Of a DNA stretch of 64,000 bases, positions 26,495 through 35,192 are shown piece after piece. This DNA is from Deltaproteobacteria bacterium RIFOXYD12_FULL_56_24. Lineage in GTDB: Bacteria; Desulfobacterota; Desulfobulbia; Desulfobulbales; Desulfurivibrionaceae. The notes below the pieces were generated by a model. That model saw only the letters and a program-made list of their open reading frames with translations. It did not search any database and was not told the origin of the DNA. Made by a program: the position numbers and the translations under genes. The DNA lies in NCBI GenBank assembly GCA_001799285.1, contig MGTD01000011.1, positions 53,123 to 117,122 of the forward strand, written 5' to 3'. Each line of letters opens with the position of its first letter. Positions within the stretch are counted from its first letter, which is position 1.

Positions 26495-27769
26495 CTAATG
26501 CACCGAGCAGGATATGCAGGGGTCGTAAGCCCGCACCAGCATCTCGGCCAGCAGTTCGATCTCCCGGTCTTTTTTCCCGGTTTTGGCATACTGGCCGGCC
26601 AGGGCCTCGAGGTCGTGCAGGATGTTGGCGTGATTCTGGCTGGTGGGGATGACGCAATCCGCTTTGGCGACTCGGCCGTCTTTGTCGAATTTATAATAAT
26701 GGTAGAGGATGCCCCGGGGAACCTCCACCGCGCCGACCCCAGCCCCTTTTTTTGCCTGCACCGGCTGGCGCGGTTCCTGCCAGGGGTTGCCCAGCAGGGT
26801 GTCGATGAGTCGTACCGAATCGAGGACTACCTGGACGCATTCCACCAGTTGGGCCACGTTGCTCATATACGGGTTGTGGCTCACTGGGGTAAGGCCCAGG
26901 GATTTTGAAATCTCACGGGCGGTGGGATGGAGCAGGGCAAAGTTGTTGTTCAGCCGGGCCAGGGCGCCTACGGCGAAGGAGGGGCGGGACAATTTACTCA
27001 GTTTGGAGGTGAAGCATTTCGTGCAGTATTCATTGGTCATGGCCCGGTATTGCTCTTCTTTTTTCACTACCCCGTCACTGGAAACCAGATCGCCGCCGAT
27101 AAAGGGATAGTCAGTGTCGCCCTTGAGGGAGACGAATTCAGTTTCCCGGCTGAAATCTGGGATAACAAAGGTCTTAAACAGTTCCGCCGAGGCGAGCAGG
27201 TCGGGCACCGAGGCCAGCAGCCGCCGGCGGATCTCTTTCAGCTGCTCCTTTTCCGGGAGCATGGTGAAGCCGCCCACCACGGTCCGGGTCGGGTGCAGCC
27301 GTCTGCCGCCGATAATATCGCAGGCCTCGTTGGCCAGCAGCTTGAGGCGCAGGGCTCGCTGCACCACCTCCGGATGGCTCTTGGCCAGGGGCAGCACGCT
27401 GCCCGCGCCGAGAAAATCCGGGGCCGCGAGAAAATAGAGATGCAGGATATGGCTTTGCAGGGTTTCCATGTGCTTGAGCAGGAGCCGCAGGTTTGCGGTC
27501 TGGGGGGTGGGGGTGATGCCAAAGGCGTTTTCCACCGCCCGGATGCTGGCCAGGGTGTGGCCGATGGAGCAGATCCCGCAGATCCGCCCGCAGATATAGG
27601 GGGCGTTTTCCCAGTGCTTGCCCACCAGCATGGCCTCGAAAAAGCGGGGCGTTTCCACCACCTCCCATTGTGCCTTTTTGACCACCCCGTTTTTGATGCT
27701 GATGCGGATGTTGCCGTGCCCCTCCACCCTGGTCAGGTGATGGATGTCGACCTCGCAGGAGAGCTTCAT
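26495..27769 (-). CDS. hydA: [NiFe] hydrogenase large subunit, group 3b type (HydA/sulfhydrogenase alpha)
   Basis: Catalytic subunit of a cytoplasmic bidirectional NAD(P)-linked hydrogenase. 424 residues from MKLSCEVDIHHLTRVEGHGN; the L1 motif is RICGICSIGHTLAS and the C-terminal L2 motif DPCISCSVH supplies the second pair of Ni ligands, all encoded by Cys codons (not Sec). The protein ends right after the terminal His, so the usual protease-removed tail is absent or minimal. It overlaps the small-subunit gene by 4 bp. Longer upstream frame to 27847 was rejected because it lies inside the preceding gene. Confidence 0.93.
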   Translation of the reverse strand: MKLSCEVDIHHLTRVEGHGNIRISIKNGVVKKAQWEVVETPRFFEAMLVGKHWENAPYICGRICGICSIGHTLASIRAVENAFGITPTPQTANLRLLLKHMETLQSHILHLYFLAAPDFLGAGSVLPLAKSHPEVVQRALRLKLLANEACDIIGGRRLHPTRTVVGGFTMLPEKEQLKEIRRRLLASVPDLLASAELFKTFVIPDFSRETEFVSLKGDTDYPFIGGDLVSSDGVVKKEEQYRAMTNEYCTKCFTSKLSKLSRPSFAVGALARLNNNFALLHPTAREISKSLGLTPVSHNPYMSNVAQLVECVQVVLDSVRLIDTLLGNPWQEPRQPVQAKKGAGVGAVEVPRGILYHYYKFDKDGRVAKADCVIPTSQNHANILHDLEALAGQYAKTGKKDREIELLAEMLVRAYDPCISCSVH

Positions 27770-28584
27770 GGGTTTTTCCTCCCGGTAGGAGTCTTTTTGC
27801 CTTTGTCGCGGAGGGTGTCGGCGAAGGAGGCAAAGCCGCCGAAACATTCCAGTCGGTCGAGGATGGTCTCGCGGTCAAAGCCATAGGTGTGCATGATTTC
27901 TTCCAACTGTTTCAGATTGGCTACTGTCGCCGGACCGCGGCAACCCCAGCACCCCCTCCGGTTGCTGGTACACCAGGCATCGCAGCCGGCCCGGGTGACC
28001 GGGCCGAGGCAGAGTTCGCCGAGTTCGAACAGGCAGATATTCTCGTTGGCCTTGCACTCCATGCACACCGGGTATTCCGGATGGCGTACAGTATTGCCCA
28101 CCACCAGATCGGTGACGATCCTCTCGACCTCTTCCTTTTTGATGGGGCAGCCGTAGATCTCGAGGTCCACCTGGACGAAATCCGCCAGGGGATGCACCTC
28201 CATGCTCTCGATGGGAAAATCGCCGTACACCTCTTTTTTCACCCAGTCCAGATCGCGGAAGCGGTTTTTCAGCTGATTTACCCCGCCGAAACAGGCGCAG
28301 GAGCCGAGGGCGACCAGAACCTTGGCGTTCTTGCGGATCTCGGTGAGGCGGGCTATTTCATCCTGGCGGGTGACGCTGCCCTCGACAAAGGCGATGTCGT
28401 AGTTGTCTCCGCGTTCGCTCATTCCTTCGCGGAAGTTGACGATCTCCACCAGGTTGAGAAAGTCGAGGAGGGTGGCCTCGTTGTTTAAAAGTTGCAACTG
28501 GCAGCCTTCGCAGGAGGTGAGTTCAAAGAATCCGACCCTGGGCCGGGCCAGGGGGACACCTAGGTAAGTTAGTTGACCGCCCAT
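27766..28584 (-). CDS. hydD: Hydrogenase small (delta) subunit
   Basis: FeS electron-transfer subunit paired with the NiFe large subunit; homologous to the 20-kDa subunit of NADH dehydrogenase. 272 residues; ELTSCEGCQLQLLNNE is the proximal-cluster CxxC, VALGSCACFGG and the C-terminal cysteines around CLGPVTRAGCDAWCTSNRRGCWGCRG supply further clusters. The gene is between hydG and hydA with minimal spacing, in the order typical of group 3b operons. Confidence 0.9.
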   Translation of the reverse strand: MGGQLTYLGVPLARPRVGFFELTSCEGCQLQLLNNEATLLDFLNLVEIVNFREGMSERGDNYDIAFVEGSVTRQDEIARLTEIRKNAKVLVALGSCACFGGVNQLKNRFRDLDWVKKEVYGDFPIESMEVHPLADFVQVDLEIYGCPIKKEEVERIVTDLVVGNTVRHPEYPVCMECKANENICLFELGELCLGPVTRAGCDAWCTSNRRGCWGCRGPATVANLKQLEEIMHTYGFDRETILDRLECFGGFASFADTLRDKGKKTPTGRKNP

Positions 28585-28585
28585 C

Positions 28586-29488
28586 TCAGATCGCCTCCTT
28601 GAGGTTCATCACCGACCAGTAGTCAAAGACCGGGCCGTCCAGGCAGGTGTAGGTTGAGCCGATGTTGCAGCGGCAGCATTTTCCCCGGCCGCAGTGCATG
28701 CGGCGTTCCAGGGAAACGAACATCTTCTGCATGGGCAGTCCGGCCTCGGTCAGCATCTTGCAGACGAAATGAAACATGACCGGGGGGCCGCAGACGATGG
28801 CATAGGTGTTCTCCCGCAGGCTTGTTGTTTGCTGGAGCCGTTCCTGCAATAGTTCGGTGATCAGGCCGGTGCGGCCCTGCCAGTTTGTTTCCGCATGATC
28901 TACGGTGATGCCGAGGTTGATGTCGAAGCGGCGCCATTCTTCGTACTGGTAGGTGAAAAGCAGTTCCGCCGGACTCTTGGCACCGTACATGATGTCAACC
29001 CGGCCGTATTTGCTCCTGTTTTCCAGCACTGCCAAAAGGGGGGAGCGCAGGGGCACGATGCCCAATCCTCCGCCGATGAGCAGGATGTCATGGCCTTGCA
29101 TCTTTTCCAGGGGGAAAGAGGTGCCGAAGGGGCCGCTGATGCCCACCTTGGTGCCCCGCTCGACGCGGGCGAGAAAATTGGTGAGATTGCCCACCGCCCG
29201 GATGCACAGCTCAAGGTCGCCGCGCCGTACCGGGGAAGAGGAGATGGAAAAAGGCGCTTCGCCGATGCCCGGCAGCTCCAGCATGACAAACTGGCCGGGC
29301 CGGAAGGAGAAACGGTTGCGCTGGTCAGGGTCGACGATCTGGATCTGGTAGAGTTTTTCCATCGCGGTGAGCGGGTAGATGCTGGTGATTTCGGCGGGCA
29401 GGGTATACTCGAAAAGGCCTGGATCTTCCCGGCGGTGCGGGTCAGGGGACGAATCGAGAATATCGAGCAAAGGGAGTTTGTTCTGCAT
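28586..29488 (-). CDS. hydG: Hydrogenase gamma subunit, FAD/NAD(P)-binding oxidoreductase
   Basis: 300-residue ferredoxin-NADP reductase-type flavoprotein that exchanges electrons with NAD(P). FAD-binding RPGQFVMLELPG and FSISSSPV, then the nucleotide-binding GGGLGIVPLRSPL and CGPPVMFHF; the C-terminal 2Fe-2S cluster is CGRGKCCRCNIGSTYTC. Two base pairs from hydD and 42 bp from hydB. The symbol follows the Pyrococcus sulfhydrogenase nomenclature (hydBGDA), not the [FeFe] maturase HydG. Confidence 0.9.
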   Translation of the reverse strand: MQNKLPLLDILDSSPDPHRREDPGLFEYTLPAEITSIYPLTAMEKLYQIQIVDPDQRNRFSFRPGQFVMLELPGIGEAPFSISSSPVRRGDLELCIRAVGNLTNFLARVERGTKVGISGPFGTSFPLEKMQGHDILLIGGGLGIVPLRSPLLAVLENRSKYGRVDIMYGAKSPAELLFTYQYEEWRRFDINLGITVDHAETNWQGRTGLITELLQERLQQTTSLRENTYAIVCGPPVMFHFVCKMLTEAGLPMQKMFVSLERRMHCGRGKCCRCNIGSTYTCLDGPVFDYWSVMNLKEAI

Positions 29489-29530
29489 TGCTTACTCCTT
29501 GCCCGTAACCGGGCACTGGTGGACGACGAG

Positions 29531-30568
29531 TTACATTTTGCCCCGGACGCTGGCGATGACTTCCGGCGGGGTGATATCGGCAAGACAGGCTGCCCCGCAA
29601 CGGCCGCAGCCGACGCAAAGTGGTTCTTCAAAGGCCTCCACGAAGCCGCGGTGCTTGTGATAGTAGCGGTATTTCAGGCGGGTGGCGCTTTCAGGGCGAA
29701 AATTGTGGCCGCCGGCTACCTTGGCAAAGTCGATGAGGTTGCAGGAGTGCAGGGATCTTGTCTTGCCGGCGTGTCTCAGGTCGAGATCGATCTGTTCCTC
29801 AACGCCATAGCAGTAACAGGTGGGGCAGACATTGGCGCAGGTTCCGCAGGAAAGGCATTTTTCGCCCCAGTAATCCCAGGCTTTTGAAGCAAATTCAAGG
29901 TCGAGGATCTTGGTGAGATCCGAGGTGTCCACGCTGGTGGTGTAGCGCTTGCTTTTTTCGTTGGTGAGATGCTTGTAAAGAGTATGGTCCTTGCTGCTCG
30001 GCTCCTGGCAGCTGATCTGGCTCAGCAGGTCAAAGGCCGTGGCGGAAAGGATCTCGGCAAAATATTTGCCTCCCAGATCAGTGAGAAACAGGTCAAAGCC
30101 GTGGCTGGCGGAGTCGGTGCCCATGGAGCGGCAGAAACATTGGGGCTCCGGGTTACAGCTGAGGCCGAGGATGAAGAGGTTTTTCCGTTTGCCCAGGTAA
30201 TATGGATTCGGGTAGGTGCTTTTCGCCAGGACCAGATCGAGCTTGTTCAGGGCATTGATGTCGCAGGCATGCATGCCGAAGAAGACTAGGGGATGGCGGA
30301 CATTGAGGTCAACCTGTTTTTCCCAGCCGTTGGGATTTAAGGTAAAGGTGGACAAGGTTTCCCGATAGGGCAGGACAAAGCGTTTGGGTGAATGCACCGT
30401 TTGGGTGTAGTCGAGGGCGAGTTCGGCAAAATCGGAGACCACCTCGAAATCATAGAGGGGCTTGCCGTTGCGGTCGTTGCCTCTGGCGACGGGACCGACC
30501 ATGATGTTGACCGCCAGCAGCTCATGGAGGCGGGCAAGCTCCTCTTTTTTGAAAACCTTGAAGATCAT
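29531..30568 (-). CDS. hydB: Hydrogenase beta subunit, 4Fe-4S dicluster protein
   Basis: About 345 residues; two ferredoxin-type cluster motifs near the C terminus, CLSCGTCANVCPTCYC and CVGCGRCGAACLADITP, relay electrons between the NiFe module and the flavin subunit. Start at 30568 (MIFKVFKKEELARL) has GAGG eight bases upstream; the frame stays open far upstream, but only through palindromic intergenic DNA. First gene of the hydBGDA operon, so its 5' leader at 30569-30850 is the place to look for control. Confidence 0.88.
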   Translation of the reverse strand: MIFKVFKKEELARLHELLAVNIMVGPVARGNDRNGKPLYDFEVVSDFAELALDYTQTVHSPKRFVLPYRETLSTFTLNPNGWEKQVDLNVRHPLVFFGMHACDINALNKLDLVLAKSTYPNPYYLGKRKNLFILGLSCNPEPQCFCRSMGTDSASHGFDLFLTDLGGKYFAEILSATAFDLLSQISCQEPSSKDHTLYKHLTNEKSKRYTTSVDTSDLTKILDLEFASKAWDYWGEKCLSCGTCANVCPTCYCYGVEEQIDLDLRHAGKTRSLHSCNLIDFAKVAGGHNFRPESATRLKYRYYHKHRGFVEAFEEPLCVGCGRCGAACLADITPPEVIASVRGKM

Positions 30569-30611
30569 GACAGTCATCCTCGGCAGAGTGGAAACGGCGG
30601 TTTGTCGGCAA

Positions 30612-30780
30612 GTAACCGTTCCCCGCCGGGGGATACTGCCGCTCATGGTCGGCACTGCTGCCGACAATTGACACTCGGAGGACATCCTGTCCTCCTCCGA
30701 GGTGTCTGCTGTCCCGTCCATCCGTGGACGGAACGACGCAGCCAAACCCGCGACAGCATCCCCCGGCAGGGAACTTCCTG
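30612..30780. repeat. Branched (cloverleaf-like) palindrome upstream of hydB
   Basis: An outer stem pairs GTTCCCCGCCGGGGGAT (30618-30634) with ATCCCCCGGCAGGGAAC (30758-30774). Inside it are three separate hairpins: GGTCGGCACTGCTGCCGAC (30648-30666), CGGAGGACATCCTGTCCTCC (about 30676-30696), and CCGTCCATCCGTGGACGG (about 30715-30732). The outer end starts GTAACCG, like the mobile elements, and the first hairpin plus AATTGACA is the same 27-bp module seen at 3320 and 6250. No clear flanking repeat was found. Confidence 0.75.
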
Positions 30781-30856
30781 CGGTGAAGTTAAGAGCGGTC
30801 CCTGCTTATGGGATATAACGAGCGGCCTCCTCTTGTCAAGTTAATGTCCTTGAGCT

Positions 30857-30885
30857 GTAAACATCCAGCTCAAGGCCGGAAATGA
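30857..30885. repeat. Solo end of the type-1 palindromic element
   Basis: GTAAACATCCAGCTCAAGG followed by CCGGAAATGA matches the first ~28 bases of the copy in hgcB. It is an isolated remnant 10 bp after the rlpA stop, and with the preceding CTTGAGCTG it forms a small hairpin. Confidence 0.6.
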
Positions 30886-30895
30886 CTCGAACCAA

Positions 30896-31711
30896 TTATC
30901 GCGCCACTACGAAAGCCCCAGGGAATCCGGCATCGGTCATGGTCTGCTCTATCTTTTTGGCTGCGGTCAGGGTTGCGCCACCCTTTATCTGGACGCGATA
31001 GAAAATCTTGTCGCCTCGATCATAGAGAACGGCCTCGGCCTCCCACCCCTCCCTGGTCATTTTTTCTTTCAGGCGGTCGGCATTTCCCCGAACGGTGAAG
31101 GAGCCGATCTGGACATAAAAATCACCCTTCTGAAAATCCTCGTGGGGCAGGAAGCGGGTTGCGGTCTTGTTGTCGGCAAGCTGGATGGTTTCCGCCTCGC
31201 CCAGAGCGGTGATCCTGACTCGACCGGTTCCTTCCTTGATGATGCCCAGATCCTTGGCCACATTGTAGGAAAGGTCGATGATCCTGGAACCCACAAAGGG
31301 GCCGCGGTCATTGATCCGTACCGTGGTAGTGCGGCCGTTGCCGAGGTTTTCCACCAGGAGCCGGGTATTCATGGGCAGGGTTTTGTGGGCTGCGGTCCAG
31401 TCGTACATGTTGTAGGTTTCCCCGTTGGAGGTCTTGCGCCCGTGGAAAGGAGCGCCATACCAGGAGGCCGTGCCGGTTTCACTGTAGCCCTCGGCCGAGG
31501 GGAGCGGATAGTAGGTCTTGCCCTCAATCTGGTATGGCCTCTGGGTGGCGGGGATTCGGCCCGCCTTGGCTGCCGGCTTGGCGGGGGCGGGCTTCTTTGT
31601 TGCCGGCGGTGAGCTGGTGGGCAGCTTGGTCGTGCAGCCGAAAAAGGCGGTGGAACACAGGAGCAGCAGGGCGGGGAGGAGAATTTTCCGGACAGGTTTG
31701 GGGTAACTCAT
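30896..31711 (-). CDS. rlpA: RlpA-family septal lytic transglycosylase (lipoprotein) with SPOR domain
   Basis: 271 residues. Type II signal peptide with lipobox around FFGCTTK, a Pro/Lys/Ala-rich linker, then the RlpA double-psi beta-barrel (GTASWYGAPFHGRKTSNGE and NDRGPFVGSRIIDLS, with the catalytic-type Asp) and a C-terminal SPOR domain (FYVQIGSFTVRGNADRLKEKM) that binds denuded glycan at the septum. Role: septal peptidoglycan cleavage during cell separation. The stop is 10 bp from a repeat remnant; the start overlaps the upstream cytochrome stop by 4 bp, so the two genes are probably cotranscribed. Confidence 0.92.
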   Translation of the reverse strand: MSYPKPVRKILLPALLLLCSTAFFGCTTKLPTSSPPATKKPAPAKPAAKAGRIPATQRPYQIEGKTYYPLPSAEGYSETGTASWYGAPFHGRKTSNGETYNMYDWTAAHKTLPMNTRLLVENLGNGRTTTVRINDRGPFVGSRIIDLSYNVAKDLGIIKEGTGRVRITALGEAETIQLADNKTATRFLPHEDFQKGDFYVQIGSFTVRGNADRLKEKMTREGWEAEAVLYDRGDKIFYRVQIKGGATLTAAKKIEQTMTDAGFPGAFVVAR

Positions 31712-33198
31712 GGTTTCGTCTCAATGGGGAGGTTGGGCTTGAGTCGTTCGCCAAAGAACGCCCCGGCCTTGCCCACGGTGTGCGGGGTGTAGGGGAGATA
31801 GCGCTGTTGCCTGGGCGTCACCCCCAGATTGTCGAAGACAACCTTTTTGTCGGGGCCAACCATGGACAGATGCAGGTCCAGGATGGGCCGGAAGATCCGG
31901 AGCCTGCCGTCCGGGCCACCTCCGATCAGGGGGCTTTCCCAGCGGCGCAGCTCATAGCCCTTGAGCCACAGGCTTTGGCTCGGCGTGCCGGTGATCTTGT
32001 CCCGCAGGGAGGGCCCCTGGTCGGCGGGGTTGTTCAGCTGCTCCTCCACCTCGCCACTGCCCTGCACGGCGAGCCTGGACCAGGCCCCCGCCTCCGGATA
32101 TTCGGTACGGAGCAGATGGGTACCCTGGTCGTTAAAGCTCCACTGGCTGTGGCACACGGTGCAATGGGCCTTTTTTTCATACTGTCGGTGGGCCGGGTGA
32201 ACAGGCTGGGGTACCACGAGCTTCTTGCCGCTCAGCCGGGTGGTTAGCACCAGCCGGTCCGCCTCAACCTGCAAGTTATTAAGGGGCAGGGGCATCCCTT
32301 TGCGCCAGCCGTGGCAGGAAAGACAGGTAATCCCCTTTTCTTTTTTCGGCGTTCCGCGGTGTCCGCCCATGAGTTCCGCCCCGTTGTGGCAATCGATGCA
32401 GGCCAGACCTTTCTGCTGGTGGATGTCCGGGGCCAGCTGGTGGAATTCCACCCCGTAGGGCCGGTTTTCGCTGCCATCGGCCCGGTAGGGGGTGCGGTAC
32501 TCCAGGTTGAAGTCGTGCTCAAAGCGGCCATAATAATCACCCCCCACGAAGTTGCCGTAATGGCAGTGCAGGCACTGGCTGTCCGGCGGTGATCCGACAA
32601 AGGCGTGGCTGCTCATTTTGCCCTTGCCGTAAGCGAGATGACAGGCGGCGCAGCCGGTGCCGCGCACTGTTTCCGGGTAGTAGCCGTCGCCGGAGTTGTA
32701 CACATGGCAGCGCAGACAGCGGCGGCGCAGCAGGTCATCGGCCAAGTCGAGGGGGGAGGCGATTGTCGCATGGACCGGGATTTCCGTAAGGGAGGCAAGG
32801 GGGGCTTGAGCGCCAAAGGCGGTGCGGACGGCGTTGACCTCGTTTCTCGCGGTGAAATGCAGGGAAGATGCGGCCTCGGCCACCTGCCGGGCATGGCAGC
32901 TGCCGCAGGCTTTTTGCATCCGGTCCGGATGGCCGGGCTGGCTGACCATCCCGGCGTGGGCCTGCTCTTGCGTTGCCCCTTCGGGGGTTCCCCCGTGGCA
33001 AGCGGTGCAGGCCAAAGCGTGATTGGCGTCAAGCTGCATCTCCTGGTGGCAGCCCTGACAGCCGGGCCGGCGGGCCGGAGCTTGCTGACCCACGGGCTTT
33101 TCCGGAACCTTGTCCTGCCGGCAGCCGGAAAGGGCCAAGGCAAGAAGGCAGAAAAGCAGCAGGATGGCGCGGGTGTTTCTTTTGAGGCGAAAAGGCAT
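31708..33198 (-). CDS. Nine-haem c-type cytochrome lipoprotein
   Basis: 496 residues. Signal peptide with lipobox LALSGCRQD, so the mature protein should be lipid-anchored on the periplasmic side or outer membrane. Nine CxxCH motifs are visible (CQGCH, CTACH, CGSCH, CLRCH, CAACH, CLHCH, CIDCH, CLSCH, CTVCH), giving nine covalent haems. No exact family (such as NrfA or OmcS) is recognised. Role: probably electron transfer across or along the envelope. It sits 2.6 kb from the hydrogenase operon on the same strand but is separated by intergenic repeats and rlpA, so a functional link is speculative. Confidence 0.88.
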   Translation of the reverse strand: MPFRLKRNTRAILLLFCLLALALSGCRQDKVPEKPVGQQAPARRPGCQGCHQEMQLDANHALACTACHGGTPEGATQEQAHAGMVSQPGHPDRMQKACGSCHARQVAEAASSLHFTARNEVNAVRTAFGAQAPLASLTEIPVHATIASPLDLADDLLRRRCLRCHVYNSGDGYYPETVRGTGCAACHLAYGKGKMSSHAFVGSPPDSQCLHCHYGNFVGGDYYGRFEHDFNLEYRTPYRADGSENRPYGVEFHQLAPDIHQQKGLACIDCHNGAELMGGHRGTPKKEKGITCLSCHGWRKGMPLPLNNLQVEADRLVLTTRLSGKKLVVPQPVHPAHRQYEKKAHCTVCHSQWSFNDQGTHLLRTEYPEAGAWSRLAVQGSGEVEEQLNNPADQGPSLRDKITGTPSQSLWLKGYELRRWESPLIGGGPDGRLRIFRPILDLHLSMVGPDKKVVFDNLGVTPRQQRYLPYTPHTVGKAGAFFGERLKPNLPIETKP

Positions 33199-33293
33199 GG
33201 CCGGTTGTGTGTCCTCGGGCTTGATGAAGATTTTCGCTATACTACCTTATTTGCGGCAACAATGGCAACAAGCCGCAATTGCAAGTAGACCTC

Positions 33294-34070
33294 TCAGACC
33301 AGGTACACATCAAAGCGGCTGTTTTTGCCGCGGCTGGTGAAGTTTGCCTCCGGGCCGGGCAGGGGTGGGGCCAGGCGCGGCCTTTTCACCACCACCCGGC
33401 GGGTTGCCACACCAAGGGCGGCGCGCAGCAGCTCGTCGCTGTCTTCGTCATCGCCGACCAGCAACCGGATAAGCCGCATCTCTTTCTTGACCAGGGCGCT
33501 TTTGCCGCGGTGTGGATACATGGGGTCAAGGTACACCACCTCGGGCCTTTCCCTCTGCCAGGCACGGAGAATCTCCAGGCTTTCCCCCACCCTGAGATGG
33601 AGGTGGGCCATAATCGCGGCCAGCGCCGGCTCCTCGCTGGCCCGCGCCATGCCGTCCGCCAGCAGGGCCGCCACCACGGCGGAGCGTTCCACCATCTGCA
33701 CGGTGCAGCCCAGGCTGGCCAAGATGAAGCTGTCCATGCCTAAGCCCGCGGTGAGGTCGAGCACGCTGGGAGTCGCCCCGCCCTTGAGTCCCGCCGCCCG
33801 GGCAATGGCCTCTTTGCGTCTGGTGGTTTGCCTGCGCCGGTAGTCGATGGCGCCGCCGCCAAAATCGACGAACAGCGGTCCTTCCGCGCCCTTGCCGGTC
33901 TGGCGCAGCTCCAGCCGCGCCGGGGTCAGGGTCAGCAGCAGGAGCGGGGCGGGATCATCGGGGTGATAGAGCGGCAGACCCAGCCAGGCGGCCAGTCCGC
34001 GCGCTTTCTCCGTCAACTCCGGCCCAGTCGGGCTGACGGCGATGAGATCTTTCCGGGTGGGGGTGGTCAT
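33294..34070 (-). CDS. rsmJ: 16S rRNA m2G1516 methyltransferase, RsmJ-like
   Basis: 258-residue SAM methyltransferase. DFGGGAIDYRRRQTTRRKEAIARAAG and VLDLTAGLGMDSFILASLGC are characteristic of RsmJ (YhiQ); the catalytic-type motif is VVYLDPMYPHRGKSALVKKEM, followed by VVVKRPRLAPPL. Modifies G1516 in the 3' domain of 16S rRNA by homology. Single gene, minus strand. Confidence 0.9.
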   Translation of the reverse strand: MTTPTRKDLIAVSPTGPELTEKARGLAAWLGLPLYHPDDPAPLLLLTLTPARLELRQTGKGAEGPLFVDFGGGAIDYRRRQTTRRKEAIARAAGLKGGATPSVLDLTAGLGMDSFILASLGCTVQMVERSAVVAALLADGMARASEEPALAAIMAHLHLRVGESLEILRAWQRERPEVVYLDPMYPHRGKSALVKKEMRLIRLLVGDDEDSDELLRAALGVATRRVVVKRPRLAPPLPGPEANFTSRGKNSRFDVYLV

Positions 34071-34208
34071 GGGCGGCGGATTATTTCCTGGTTGCGGGCG
34101 GAAAGCCGTCGGCTTTTTCCCGGTGCATCATTTGCCGGACATGGTATATTCAGGACGTTTTTTGCAGGCCGGTTGACCCACCATCCCCACATACCGCTTA
34201 GAGAAGAT

Positions 34209-34362
34209 GTAACCAATCAAGGGGTAGGCCCACAAAGGTCAAATAACCCCGGAACAAGCGGTCACAGGGTGCTGCAGGTTGCGGCAAGCGGGCTGGCGAT
34301 GCGTACTTTTGTACGTGAGCCGGACCGATCGCCGCAAGATGTGGTGCCCTGTGATCGCTTAC
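34209..34362 (-). mobile_element. Palindromic MITE-like element, copy 7 (154 bp, type 2)
   Basis: Starts GTAACCAATCAAGGGGTAGG and ends GCCCTGTGATCGCTTAC; the reverse complement of the copy at 18134 and the same length. Exact 8-bp flanking repeat GAGAAGAT at 34201-34208 and 34363-34370. The right copy is the Shine-Dalgarno region of kdsB, so insertion duplicated the ribosome-binding site. Confidence 0.95.
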
Positions 34363-34371
34363 GAGAAGATA

Positions 34372-35148
34372 ATGGATACCCAGTATAAAGCACAAGCCAA
34401 AGTTGTGGCCATCATCCCGGCCCGCTACCATTCCAACCGCTTCGAGGGCAAGCCCCTGGCCCTGATCGCGGGCAAGCCCATGATCCAGCATGTTTACGAG
34501 CGGGCCAAGGCCGTGGCCCTGCTTTCCCGGGTGGCGGTGGCCACCGACGACGAGCGGATCGCCGAGTGCGTCCGCGCCTTTGGCGGCGAGGTGGTTTTGA
34601 CCCGCTCCGACCATGTCTCCGGCACCGACCGACTGGCCGAGGCGGCTACGATCATGGGAATCGGTGAGCAGGACGTGGTGGTGAACATCCAGGGCGACCA
34701 GCCGCTCTTCGAGGCGGAGGTGATTTCCCAGGTGGCCATGCCGTTGTTGGAAGACCCGGCCCTGCCCATGTCCACCCTGATCTACAAGATCGTGCGCCAG
34801 GAGGAGATCACCGATCCCAACCACGTCAAAACCGTGTTCGACCGGCAGAACAACGCCCTCTACTTTTCCCGCGCGTCCATCCCCTTCCAGCGTAACCCCG
34901 AGGAGCCGCAAGCGCCCACCTACTACAAGCACCTGGGCTTTTACGGCTACCGCAAGGGGTTTTTGCTCACCTTTGTCGGGCTGCCCGAGGGGGAGTGGGA
35001 GCGGTTCGAAAAGCTGGAGCAGCTGCGGGCCCTGGAGTTCGGCTACCGTATCCGGGTGGTGCTTACCGCCCATGATTCCATCGAGGTGGATACCCCCAAG
35101 GATCTGGAGCGGGTGGAAGAGTTGATTCGCAAAGACGGCAAACAATAA
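34372..35148 (+). CDS. kdsB: 3-deoxy-manno-octulosonate cytidylyltransferase (CMP-KDO synthetase)
   Basis: Activates KDO for lipid A inner-core assembly. 258 residues: IIPARYHSNRFEGKPLALIAGKPMI at the N terminus, then VATDDERIAECV, NIQGDQPLFE and HLGFYGYRKGFLL, all family signatures. Start at ATG 34372; upstream frame is element DNA. GAGAAGAT, which is also the element target repeat, acts as the ribosome-binding site. It implies a Gram-negative outer membrane with LPS. Confidence 0.95.
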   Translation: MDTQYKAQAKVVAIIPARYHSNRFEGKPLALIAGKPMIQHVYERAKAVALLSRVAVATDDERIAECVRAFGGEVVLTRSDHVSGTDRLAEAATIMGIGEQDVVVNIQGDQPLFEAEVISQVAMPLLEDPALPMSTLIYKIVRQEEITDPNHVKTVFDRQNNALYFSRASIPFQRNPEEPQAPTYYKHLGFYGYRKGFLLTFVGLPEGEWERFEKLEQLRALEFGYRIRVVLTAHDSIEVDTPKDLERVEELIRKDGKQ

Positions 35149-35192
35149 GCGCAGATTTTTATGTTAACCATTACGATAAAGAGGGACATTTC

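Noticed and set aside
26495..26530. Selenocysteine at the hydrogenase C terminus
   Set aside because: The DPCISCSVH codons are ordinary Cys codons (TGC), followed by a TAG stop, so there is no UGA.
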